Assembly (NCBI GenBank): GCA_025024175.1
Contig: QCXZ01000064.1
Location: 15,128,001-15,192,000, forward strand
DNA length: 64,000 nucleotides
Direction of reading: 5' to 3'
From: Rhyzopertha dominica
Lineage: Eukaryota > Arthropoda > Insecta > Coleoptera > Bostrichidae
Positions 1 to 11,412 of the stretch are shown here, in pieces. A program made the position numbers and the translations under genes. Under the pieces are notes generated by a model. That model made no database searches, was not told the DNA's origin, and saw nothing but the letters and a program-made list of their open reading frames with translations. Position 1 is the stretch's first letter. Every line of letters begins with the position of its first letter.

Positions 1-690
1 AACTTAACAAAAAACTACAAGAGTGCTTTCTGATCAGAAATTTGATTTTATCTATAATACCAAAATTTAAAAAAAAATCGTACGAGCAAGCAGGGACCAA
101 AATAGGTTTTTTGGGAATATTTCGAAAATGTCAAAATTGTGAATAAATTTTCTAAGAAACTTTTTGTGAGAAATTTTATTTCCTATCTGATGGATTTTCA
201 TTTTTTGATTATATTAAGTTCACTCGGAGATACTTAGGAAAAACCGTTTTATTTAAGTGACGCTTTTTTGCTAATATCTTCTAAACAGTTTGCTGCACCG
301 AAAATTTATAAGAATGAATAATACTCGCAGTTATACTACTAAGCACATACTAAAACGAAAAAATATAAAAAAAATAAAAATTTACAAAAAGGGTAGTTAC
401 CCCCCAGTTTTGCCCCCTTCACGATACCGTACTTACCACACAAACAATAGGTCGCTTTGGGTAGTTGAGATTTATACGTTTGCCAAATTTCAAGTTCATA
501 TATTAAGTCTTTCGAAAGTTACCGCGTATACAAACAAAACCACAAACACACACAAGAAATTTTTTTTGCTCAAATTTTGCTTTTTTTGCGTTTTCGACCA
601 TTTTAAAGCGAATGAGCAAATAAAAATTTTTGAAAATTTTTTTCGCCATACAATACTTTCCATCCGTTGGATGTGGAAGTAATTAAGTCT
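1..690 (+). repeat. Dispersed repeat R1, copy 1 (left-truncated by the window)
   Basis: This AT-rich block recurs at about 35580-35631 continued at 40459-41010 (same orientation) and, for its right part, inverted at about 42735-43060. Shared landmarks are TGCTTTCTGATCAGAAATTT near its start, the GGTAGTT run of C residues near 390-410, and TTGGATGTGGAAGTAATT at its right end. No protein domain is visible; the 130-residue open frame inside it is low-complexity and not preserved in the other copies. The class is unknown. It may be part of a longer non-autonomous element that begins left of the window. Confidence 0.75.
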
Positions 691-2020
691 GATGCTTGAA
701 TGTGAAGAAAATCATCACATGTCGACCCGACAACTGGCTTGAATTACATTGTAACCCAATCCTCCATTGTTAAGTAATTGAAACAGATAAATATCACCCC
801 TATAAACTTCAATCTAAAACATTAGCTTTTCTGAAGATCACATTTTGTGGAAGCGAGAGCAACAGCCCTCAGCGCCATCTAGGCAAAACTCTGCATACTA
901 TAACCTAGGGCAAGTTCCTAGCGATGGCAACGGAGAACTTTCCGTAAACAAGGTGGATAAATGTCATCTGCTCTGACCAATCCCTTAGAAACCTACTAGT
1001 TTCGCCCTTGTTGCCGAATGAATTGAGAATAGCACACTAAGCGGGTCACAGCTGTAGTGGTCACTCATAAACTAGTTGCATCAACGAATGTAAGAGCTGC
1101 TGTAGGAGGTACTTCCGCAAGTGTCTATTTCTGCTGGTTGTCGTCAGCATTTAACACATCTCGACACTATGTAGCTTCGGTGTATCAGATGTGGAACCCC
1201 TGGTGACATGCGCTCAAATTGCTACAACTGTAAACCTAAATAGTAGTAGAAGCTAAGAAGTCTTACACCACTATTGATGTTGTGGACGAGAAAACTATGT
1301 TTATGCATCGCTCAGTATGATGATTAACACAATAAAAGCAAATTTCAAGAAGAGAAGACGATAGTAAAATTTTTGAATTTATTTTACAAGGGAAAACTGT
1401 TCCAACCACTTTTATTTTACTGGAGAAGGAATTAGTCCAGCCAATGCTACTAGGAGGTCGACTTTCTACAAAATACCGGAATTGATTTATTTTTAGGTTT
1501 GAAAACATAGCATTTCAAGGTTCCGCTTATCGCAGGCGCTGCAACTGCCGAATATGACAATCGAAATGGGTTTGACAGAGTTGTCTTACTCATGAAGCTC
1601 GTCTGCACATGGTTCAACGTTATAATTAATGCTGTTCTCAATTTTCGCGAGTGAACGTTTTCAGAAACCCGCAGATGACTGCTTTTTCGGATGAGGAATA
1701 TGAGTAAACACCAAATAAAGTTCTGGAACGAGAAGAAAGCAATAGTGGGATATTTTATCTAGATATTGCCTGGAAAGGATACTTAGGCGTCACTATCAAC
1801 AAGTAGAAAATATGGTGTCAAAAGAGGTTAAAGCAGACCACAGAAGAAGGCGGTAGCAAGGGTGACTTTGGAATGTTTATCATTTGACAGAAATTTGTCA
1901 ATCATAAAAAAATAATTTTCTTGGATAATACGACAAAGTAAGCTCCACACTTTGCTGAAAACTAAGCTATATCCACGTATTATTAGGCGTATGCAGTTAG
2001 TTATTTACTTGAAACGTACA
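691..2020. other. Non-coding stretch with one weak gag-like remnant
   Basis: No convincing gene. The only coding-like signal is a short frame at 1181-1231 (+) with the pattern C-x2-C-x9-C, resembling a retroviral-type zinc knuckle whose histidine is replaced by aspartate. It is followed within a few codons by a stop. It could be an eroded LTR-retrotransposon gag, or chance. Confidence 0.4.
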
Positions 2021-3072
2021 GTACACGGTGCCCCATTTTCGTTGTAATTGTAGGGAATTAATGCTAGAGCATTGCGGTTTCGACATTACTTTATTACTTT
2101 TTTGTTGTGAGCTGTACCATCGCCATTTTTCTATCGTCGTTTGTTTTAAAGCAATAGCCAATTTTTGAAAAATGTAACATTTCTTAACTGTACAGACATT
2201 TTTTATTGATATTTTTGTTCTGAATCCAGTGGCGTACTCAGAATTTTTTTAGGGGGTTGCATTTTAGAGATATAACACAAACTTGCATTTTTTAAATGGG
2301 AACCTTAGTTGGCTTGGCTATAATTGAAAACAACTAACAAAAATGTATATATTGTTAGGTTTATTTTTAATAATTTTGGAATTATTTCAATTTTTGTAAA
2401 CATTTAATGAGATCTTACGTTTTTCCTCAAAATGGATGTAAATTATTGACGATAAACAATGCATAGGTACTTATCTCCAAATAAACAATCATTTTCATTA
2501 GTTACATGGCCTCCTAGATTACCGATAAAAAAAAACTGCATGAGCGCTCTTAGGAGTCTTATGTATGTATTCAAATTGCATAGGTATATTATGTTCAACG
2601 GATTAAAGTTTTTACTTAAAAATATAAATTATATTGTGTGTTTCCTTAATCCATAGCATCCTAGATGTAAACGTAAAATCTGATTAAATTACTAAAAAAA
2701 ATAATAATTCCAAAATTAGTAGAAATAAACCTAAAAATGTATACATTTTAAGCAGAAAAAGAGGTCTTTTCAACCATAGCATGGGTTCCATTTAAAAAAA
2801 TGCAAGTTTGTGTTATATCTCAAAAGTGTGACCCGCTAAAACAATTATGAGTACGCCAATGAATTCATAATAAAAATATACATAAGATGTGTCTTTACAG
2901 TTTTTATGTATCTATATACCCAAGCCAAATATTGGGAGATGAAGAAATGTTACATTTTTCAAAAGTTGGCTATAGCTTTAAAACACAAGACGTTACAAAA
3001 ATGACCGCAACATTCTAGCATTAATAGTTACCGAGGTACCCTGAATGACAACAAAAATGGGACACCCTGTAC
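2021..3072. mobile_element. Foldback (long inverted repeat) element, copy 1
   Basis: The 1052-bp unit begins GTACACGGTGCCCCATTTTC and ends with the near reverse complement (AAAATGGGACACCCTGTAC). The inverted similarity continues inward for several hundred bases on each side. For example, ATAACACAAACTTGCATTTT near 2271 mirrors AATGCAAGTTTGTGTTAT near 2801, and CATCGCCATTTTTCTATCGT near 2117 is mirrored near 2990. The ends are TACAGGG-like, as in many TA-inserting insect MITEs. A second copy lies at 49621-50750. There is no open frame with a recognisable transposase, so it should be non-autonomous. Confidence 0.85.
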
Positions 3073-3636
3073 AGCATATAATAATTATAGTAAGAGAATT
3101 TTACCAATCAACAACAAAACAATGAATAAACACATACTAGAAACATAGATTAACCAGAAATTGAACAAATCCTGTAGGTTGACAAATATATTTGCATTGC
3201 TGTCGTAAAGCACTGTAGCAACAATGTATTTATTATTATGACTTAAGTTGCCACTAGGACAAGACAATGGGCCATTTCCACTTATCCATTTGCAGCAGAG
3301 GGCTTCCTACAACCTGTTTACTGTTATCAGTCATCGCGGTGACAGTTGACAGGAAAATCCCTTTAAACTGATCACTTCTACTCGTTCATGTTTGAGATCA
3401 TAACAGCTTTTCCGCCGTCTTCCTCAGCAGGTCTTTGCATACAGAACAGTACTACATCCCGACAACAAACAAGTAAAAAAACTTGCCATACATACATATA
3501 TGGCATCGCAAGTGACATAATTTAATAGGTCATTGCGTGTCCTCTGTAATTAATTCCTGTAAAATAAATGTTGACCGTATCAACGGGTTGAAACATTTTA
3601 AAGTATAGGTATATAATAACTGCACTCTTTCAACTA

Positions 3637-3993
3637 TACAGGGTCCGCCACCTAAAACTCCCCAGGCTCGCATTATCTTTATTTTTTTAGGTACAACCTT
3701 AAGTTATACGTCAAACTGTAGGTCTTTTTAAACTCTTTAAAAATAGAATATTGGGAGTCCAAAAATTTTTTTTGCCGATTATCATATTTTGCAAATAAAG
3801 TTAATTTTTGTAAATATTTTTTAACCTTACCCCGTATAATAAATATTGCTTTATAGTTGGATATATATATTGAGGCTAGTGCGTGAGGTAGAAAACCAAA
3901 TAAAAGACCTACAATTTTATATACAACTTAAGGTTGTACCTAAAAAAATAGCGAAAATATTAGCCTGGGGAGTTTTAAGTGGCGGACCCTGTA
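3637..3993. mobile_element. 357-bp terminal-inverted-repeat MITE
   Basis: It starts TACAGGGTCCGCCACCTAAA and ends with its near-perfect inverse (TTTAAGTGGCGGACCCTGTA). The inverted match runs about 100 bp inward through TTTTTTAGGTACAACCTTAA, mirrored near 3926. The flanking TA is consistent with a TA target site, as in Tc1/mariner-mobilised MITEs. A half copy of the same family is at 34551-34775. No coding capacity. Confidence 0.85.
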
Positions 3994-6900
3994 TATAGCG
4001 GACATGTGGTTGAAAAAACTGTCTACCTGAAATTAATGAGTTGCGTTTGTTTAAATTTGACAGCGTGTTAGGTAGTACTTTAAAGTTACGCCCACTGCAA
4101 TGCGGATTTGTTAGGCAGCAAATTGCAGAGGTTGGTTTTGAAGTGCTCATTAATCCCTCACAGGGGCTGTTATGGGTGGCATATGGTTTGCTTTGACAAT
4201 TCCATCCAGATCCAGTTTGCATTAATTAAAATTGCTAGTCTCCGATTTATTCGCAATACAACTGCAATAGCACAACGGCAAAAAAAGGTTCTACAAATTC
4301 GCAATATTGAATTCTATGGGTACAGTAGGACAAGGTGAAATCATGGAATGTATGGGTTGTATGATTGCTTTTGACATCATATTTCTCTTTAAGCGCTTAT
4401 TACAGGGTGTTTGTAATTGAACCCATAGATTAAACATACAGGCATTGGTCATTAGATGGGTAACATAGTGGTCATAACTTCTGTAATAACTGAGTAGTGT
4501 GTGTGCAAAATATGTTTGCTTTACTAAAGTGCTGCTGGTTGTATTACGTGGCGATCATAAAACTAAATAGGGACATAAATGGATATCAGATACAATAATA
4601 ATTCTAATGTTCTACACCTTGCAATTACAGTTTGATGAGTCCTGACGTCCATTTTTTTTGTCTGCTAACTGGAAAATCGGAAACCCCAGTAATAATTGTT
4701 CTATTTAAATGAAGTAAGGTCTAGAATTAGGGTGTAGTAACCTAAAACACAATTAATAATGGTAGAGTCTCCATGGTGCAGTATACATTCATGAAATCTG
4801 ATGGTCATCAACTAAATCAGCTCGCCAACTGAGATGTGTCATTCTAGGTTATTGGTAGAACAAAACGAAATGCTGCTAGAGTCTATGTCCATCACGCGTT
4901 CGATATGTGAATGATTGGAGATTTTGGTGAGCACGGCAAGAAATTGATGTTTTGTTTAAAGTAATTCAAAATAAGTAGTGTGCTTCCACTACCTTCTGCA
5001 TTTAATGCTGGACGATCTTGTTGCCTTTAGTGAATACCAAAAGTGATCTGCAGCTATATTTTTATTTGCTTCACACAATATTACTCCAGCAATACGTTGC
5101 CAAAACTGAGGGTCCCATCTTCACTGCGTTGTTTTCACACACTTATTCGTCAATAATGCGTAATGTCATTCTCCTTCTTCGTTCGGTTACGCCAATGCTT
5201 AATGAAGAGAAGCGACATCAGATGAGGACTATACAGTTACCTCCTATTCGATGGTAAAGTATACCGTTATTACGACCTTTTAGTTTTGATTTTTTAATAA
5301 GTTTAGTGCTGCCCAAACTCCTACCGTATACAATCATCGTCGTCGACATGCTTGAAGCTGATCAGGACACAGAAACACCTTGTTTCAACTAATAAGTAAT
5401 AACAAGTTTGCGATACAGTGTCTTACACAACTGAACAGTTTGAAACTAAACAAAATAGAGCAAGAGTTATGTAACTGCATTTACCAATTCTTTTAGCATC
5501 GTAATCGGTGTACCCATTACAAGTATTTGTACGTTTTTTTGCTTTGTTATTGCTTATATAAAACTGTTCACCCGAGTAACTAAATATAATTCTTTGTCCC
5601 CTGGAGGTGGAACAATATATATCTTTAAGTATTTAACCAAATAAATAGCTACGTAAATATAGAAATAGAAGCTTAAAATAAACTTATTTGGTTGATTAAT
5701 AATACTAATGTGTATTGAAGTGCACTCACTGGTTATCAATTCGTTAATCATGCTATTTTCTGTAAATTGCTTATTATTGTCGTAACCGTTTCTGTGTAAT
5801 TAGGAACAAAACGCTTCCATCTCGTTTTTTTTTGAAAGTTAAGCTCAATTTAGAGCGCTTTAAAAAGGGAACTTTTTTAGTTTAATTTCCTCCTAATTTA
5901 TTAAATATAAAAAGCAAAATAACCAATTCACACAAGGCAATACACCGATAAGGCTGGGAAACTGATCGATTTATATCTCGATAAAAACAAACACCTATAC
6001 CAAAATTCATTCAAATACAACAAGTATTTTACTAGGTGTTATTATTTCTATGTCAATGAATATATATTCAACTTGGTTTCTATAAAATTGCTGTTGTATT
6101 AAACGAATGTTCAAGCTAACGTATTTTCTTCCTAGGACTAATAAATCCTGATACTTTTTCTGCTGTTGTTGGACCCTGTTGCGAAATACGGTTTGTTTAT
6201 TTTTAGAATTAAGTTAAAAATGCCTAATGTTAAATATAAAACTCGCTACATTTGAAAGCAAAATACCATTAAAAACATTGAAGCAATTCTTTTCCGACTT
6301 AGGAATACTGATATAGACAAGGAATTTTCTACAACCAACCTTTAGCATTTAACGCTTCATGTATACGGGAATTTATCCTGAGATGAACTTTTAAACCATG
6401 ATTTACATTGTTTCGTAATCTTCTTACTTATTTATTGCCAGGTTAGAGCGGTAAAACTGTACACTGCTAGATATATTATGTACATGTGCTTTCCGATTTA
6501 ACAATTTCTAGTAGTGGTAATATTTATAAATGAAAGACTGTACTTCCACTACACTATAAAAAAGTGTTCGCTTACAATTTTGTAATAAATCATCTTCAAA
6601 AGAAAACGTATATTTAAGTATACGTTTTAAACTGTTTGAATTGGCACAAAAAACGCGCTACTTTCTCTATAATCTATATTGAATATTAGCACATAAAGAT
6701 ACGATTTTGTGTAACTTTTTTGCGTAAGCATTGTACTAAGGAAGACCCTAAAGTAAACTGAGCTTTCCGCTTCGTACCGTCTCTGCATCCGTGTTCGATT
6801 TGGAATGGCTTCCTCATTAATTTTTGTTTGCCTTTTATTGTGAACCAAACAGGCAACCCGGAAAAGGAAGCGAATTTACCAGCCTCAGTCTGCTTATTAC

Positions 6901-7396
6901 ATCTAGCCGTCCTGTATATGATTATCCCAGTTCAGCATGAGCCATAACGTAAATGAAGCCGTATTTCGTTCTACGCTGCTGGTTTACGGTCTCGAATTGG
7001 AACTGGGAGGATATTAAAGACGGTTTTATTACATTTGGCAAACCGCTCGTTTGAAACGTTGCAGTGTGGCCTTGCACTTTGTGTACATGAAGTGTCGGAT
7101 TATCTACGAGCTTATTATACAGGTTATGTTCACTAACTTATGTATGGAGTGATGCGGTATCTTGGAAAAGAATATTTCAACTTTCAACTAAAGGGACGAC
7201 CTTTGCTAGGTACATTGCAGTTACATCAAGAATCTTGTGTAGCCATGGCTTACAATAATTACAAGATAACATATGATTTGTGATTTTTTTATCAGTAAGA
7301 TGCATTTCTTATATAAAGTATCCTACGGGAAACTCCACCGATGGATTATGGAAAAACTATAGTTAGCAAAAACATGAAAATTTTGAAATAAAACAT
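3994..7396. other. Long stretch without recognisable gene
   Basis: AT-rich sequence. Short frames exist (for example 4108-4338 and 5018-5257, +), but none shows a domain, splice-compatible structure or compositional bias, and none is repeated elsewhere in the window. A TACAGGGTGTTTGTAATTGA motif at about 4401 resembles a MITE terminus, but no partner end was found. Confidence 0.5.
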
Positions 7397-7935
7397 TGTT
7401 GCACATACGGGCTCGAAAACTGCTGATTTCTGACTTAGCTCCTTTATTTTAAAACACTTGTATCAAATACACTAGGTCTAAGCAAAACTAGTTCACAATA
7501 CTACTATTATAATACTACTAATTCACTACAACACTGTATTGGACGCACTTTCACTAAAAACACCTGCTCTACTAAGCCTTTCGGTCGCTCAGTAAACGCT
7601 CTACGAATCCAAAACTACTCGCGCTCACTCGGTATCTAAAATTCCACCAGCCACACCCTCTAGACGTTCTCGAAATTTCGCGAAATAGAGTTCTCTGGAG
7701 AGTATCGATCTCGGTATTAACATTCCCTGCCATCTGTCTATAGCTAGGATCACTAGTTGCAGTGTCATACTAGACGCATCTACACGCCCAAAACTCCCGT
7801 CCGCAGATGGCGCTGACAATACCTTCAAGGATCTGGTTATATGGAAGCAAAGAATATCAGTAAACAAGAAAGGCCAGTGTTGATAAATTTTGTGGAATGA
7901 GTTACAGCGCCATCTGTGAATGTTGTATGTGAACT
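7397..7935 (-). repeat. Possible solo LTR or similar repeat (uncertain)
   Basis: Read on the minus strand, this block ends TATGTGCAACA and has an AATAAAG polyadenylation-like signal about 45 nt before that end, which is the layout of an LTR 3' half. The other end is not resolved: the GCGCCATCTGTGAATGTTGT motif near 7913 recurs as TGCCATCTATGAATGTTGTA near 8931, so the real boundary may involve that motif. No target duplication was found. It could equally be another kind of repeat. Confidence 0.25.
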
Positions 7936-8394
7936 ACATTAATGAAACGACCAGCAGGTGTAGCCGATAAAGCAGAAACTCTGAGTCATACAAATGTCAT
8001 TTATTTTGACGTGTATTTCTTACCTTAATTTTAAAACCTGGTATCTACTTTGCCCACTATTTTACAGGAAATTAAGAAAACAATCTTTTTAATTTATGTA
8101 AGCATGTCTAACTTACCTTTTTTATATTATGCTGACTTTGTACGCAAATGTGTACTTCATAAAAAGTTAAGTCAGAAAGGTTTACTTTAAATAACAACTA
8201 ATAGGGTTGTTTTCTTCGTTTCGTGTAAAATAGTGGCAAAGGAAATGCGAGGTTTTAAAAAACTGCGAATTATTTGAATTGTCGTAAATGTAATTACCAG
8301 AAGTAAGATTAAAAAACAATGTTTATCTTGCACAATTGTTTATTATTTATAGTGTGGGAACTACTCTTCTATTTAGTTTATTTTGCTCTGGCAT

Positions 8395-8634
8395 TTAAAA
8401 GCAATGAGCTAGAAAGTATTCTCCACATACCACGAATGATGCTCGGATGGATGTAAGGCTGCGAGACTGCACGACGTTGTTTGTCCGTTTTACCTGTTCT
8501 TCACACATGGCATCTTCTCTTGGGAAGTGGTGAAATGTGATATTTGAGTTTGTTAAATATTTATTACTACAGTTCTTTACCGCACAGTTTTTTTGTGTGA
8601 TACCTTCGAAACTAACAATTTTAACACTTTTCAA
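8395..8634 (-). pseudogene. THAP-like zinc-finger fragment, 79 codons
   Basis: The frame has the THAP (C2CH) layout: Cys17, Cys22, then FHHFP at 34-38, then VVCGEYF with Cys70. The spacing is C-x4-C-x47-C-x2-Y. Two hallmark positions are altered: the final zinc-binding His is Tyr73, and the usual Trp after the FHxFP block is Gln47 in EEQVKR. THAP domains bind DNA in P-element-type transposases and in host proteins derived from them. No transposase body follows downstream on the minus strand, so this looks like a transposon remnant or an eroded exon. Identification rests on motif spacing alone. Confidence 0.5.
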
Positions 8635-8639
8635 GGCAC

Positions 8640-11336
8640 AAAATTAAAGCAAATGTCTTACCTTCTTCGTATTCAACTTCAATGTCACCATATACTACAT
8701 ACCTGTAACTTTAAACATAAAAAATGCCACCAAAAAAGTTAACAGGTTGCAAAATAATAATAACTATAACATATTAAAATATCGTACGAGTAGGTACGTT
8801 GGGAACTTGCGACAATTTTTTGCTATATATCAAAGCGTGACATCAACTTGATTTGAACATACCTTGATTTAAACGCAATCCCGCGTGCATGCGTTAGCCG
8901 TGCTTCACACACAGCACAGAGTGCCATCTATGAATGTTGTATCCATAACAGTATCGTGTATAGTTGGTTGCAGCAATAGCGTTTACAGTTATCTAATATG
9001 AGAGTGTCCACTACCTGTATGGCAGTATTGAACGTTTACTATTGTCGTGAGACACCTTGAATATGCCACCTCTATACTATAGTTATAAAATATTAAACAC
9101 ATTTCCTGGTTATACCTAAGTTTAACCGTTTGTTTTAATAGATATTAACCCAGAGTGCTCAAAAAGTAAGAGTAAGAATTAAACTGAAGAAATGTAAAAA
9201 GCCTAGGCTTCATTATACATGACGGATATATGAACATTTTGCGCAATTTTCAAAATTCTTACTTTAACGCTAGCTGATCATAGAAGCTTATTCTATCAAC
9301 ATGGTGGCTCTCCTCCACACAGGCCCGTAGCTGGGGGAGGGGGGCAAAGTAGGCATGGCCCACTGTAGAAAACTGTTTCTTATGCAAAAAAATGAATATA
9401 TCTAATTATCATTTTCACTTGAAGTAACATTTTTTGCTTTTTTTAGTTTATATATTTTAGGAATCATAATAGTTTTGTTCTAATAATTATTCATTTGTTT
9501 ATTTTCAACGTGCTATTAGAAGTTTATGGAAACATGTTAATCTACCATGCTGAAGTTTTATACATAGAGGTTATCAAGTACGATCTATAGGACTATAACC
9601 CTGAATCATACACCAGCAGGTATGGACTCTGGCTGCAAAAGCTCTAATCTATGTTTAAAAAAAATGTTTAGAATTGTATGTAAAATCTAGAAATAGATCT
9701 TATGCAAGGTGTCCCATTTGAAATATACAGGTTGACATCTAATTCCTGTGCAAGTACAAGATTCTTGAAAGTATTTTTGCAGGACGTCTCCCATCAACAT
9801 TAGCTTTGAAGAGGTGTTAATAAGAAAGTGCTAGCTAAATAAAGATGAAATGCAAATTCCATCAAACAGCGTAAGTAAAAAGGGCAGCTGTCAATAGTGC
9901 ATTTGTTCATTCGCAGTTATAACGTGCCTAATGCCTATATGGCAATGCAGTCACAGATGCTTAAAACAGATTTTTAGTATGAGCTTTTCGCCGTGCAATC
10001 CTCGGGATGAATAATACTTCTGTAGATTCCCATGCTTCAAAAACAATCTCTCTCATCCAGAATTCGGTCGTGCATTAAAGGGGCAAAACTGCCAATTAAT
10101 AAACTCATANCTCGAGTGAGTTTACCGTTCACCAATTGTACCACGTAAGCCAACGCTTCCCTCTCACTTGCGCCAGTTTTGAACATCCAGTAGAGCCGTG
10201 TACGTGTAGCTGCAGTAGTCGGAAATATAACAGTAGATTAGACACTCGAAAGTTAATGAGAGCTTTCTTTATCAGTACATGTTCGCGTGCTCGTTAGTCC
10301 AGTATAAAGGAAAGAGCTTTAATTGGATAAGTTAAACTTCGCTCGTGTAAACTGCAGCTTTCGAAGGCTCGATAGAAATGGTAGTTATGGAAACCGCTCC
10401 GGGGCTGTGCTACCCACTTAATTATTTCAACGACATTCAAAACAAACCCGCGTTCGATCCACTTGATGACCCAACCGGTGATTTATAGCAAACTACCTTG
10501 TATACTCAATTTATCTCTGAAACGATGTTTTACATAAATCACCAGTTCGAACAAACACCCTATTAATGAGACTGGTGAAAATATTCGCTTTACTTTGTGT
10601 ATTCTTTGTTTGAAGTGCGTACAACTTATTCCATATACATGACGATCTTCTGCTGGCTGCTCCTGGTAATGAAGTTAGTCAACTTCTTCACACCTTCAAC
10701 ACTTACATAGTTAAGAACAATCAACACATCATACAATTTAGTGTAGAATTGTAACCAATAGAAGCGTTCCTTTTCTGAACACTTTACTCGTATGAACCAT
10801 TGATATAAAATTAAATTAGATTGGTTTACTAAACCTTCCTCTTCAGTAAAATATTTAGATAATGTTTTATGTATCACATCATTCGTTTAGGTTGAAAATT
10901 AACCTAGTTTTTACTCTTAAACGAAGAATAAAACGTATTTCTCATAACTTGTTTAAATATAAAATTTTAATAAATCCTTGAAATATACTAATAGATAACT
11001 CATATCCTGTAAGGCTTATAAACAGTTTACTTTTTTATTACGGCCACTAGGAGTTCCTAGTTCAGAACAGAGTTGTCGAGCCCAGTGTATTCACAGGCGT
11101 ATTCCCTTTGAATATTACCAATTCGGTTCTGTCTGGAAGCGGAAGAGGCTATGTCAAAAAGAAAGAGTGTTATACTTGATTAAGCTCATAGAGCTGAAAT
11201 ATAATAACTTCTCTAACATATACGTAAGACAAACTTGTAGATATTTATTCTCCATGATTCTAATTTATTATATTATAATTTATCTAAGGTTCACACATAT
11301 TTACTACATTTTGATAAATTTAATAATTTGAACCTC
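8640..11336. other. Stretch without recognisable gene
   Basis: No supported gene or RNA. It contains the repeated TGCCATCTATGAATGTTGTA motif at about 8931 (partner near 7913) and a G-rich GGGGGAGGGGGGCAAAG run near 9334, of the sort seen at the ends of dispersed insect repeats. There is one ambiguous base (N) near 10110. The minus-strand frame at 10626-10877 has no recognisable domain. Confidence 0.5.

Positions 11337-11412
<76 letters not shown>
11337..11412 (+). repeat. (AAT)n microsatellite, about 25 units
   Basis: Uninterrupted ATA/AAT/TAA trinucleotide run of about 76 bp, visible directly. Length is likely polymorphic. Confidence 0.97.

Noticed and set aside
290..682. 130-codon plus-strand open frame in repeat R1
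   Set aside because: Lys/Asn/Phe-rich low-complexity translation, not conserved in the other R1 copies, which have indels throughout.
8640..8710. Possible tiny minus-strand exon ending GAAG|GTAAGA upstream of the THAP-like frame
   Set aside because: The implied intron to the THAP frame would be only about 30 nt, too short for an insect intron, and there is no other support.
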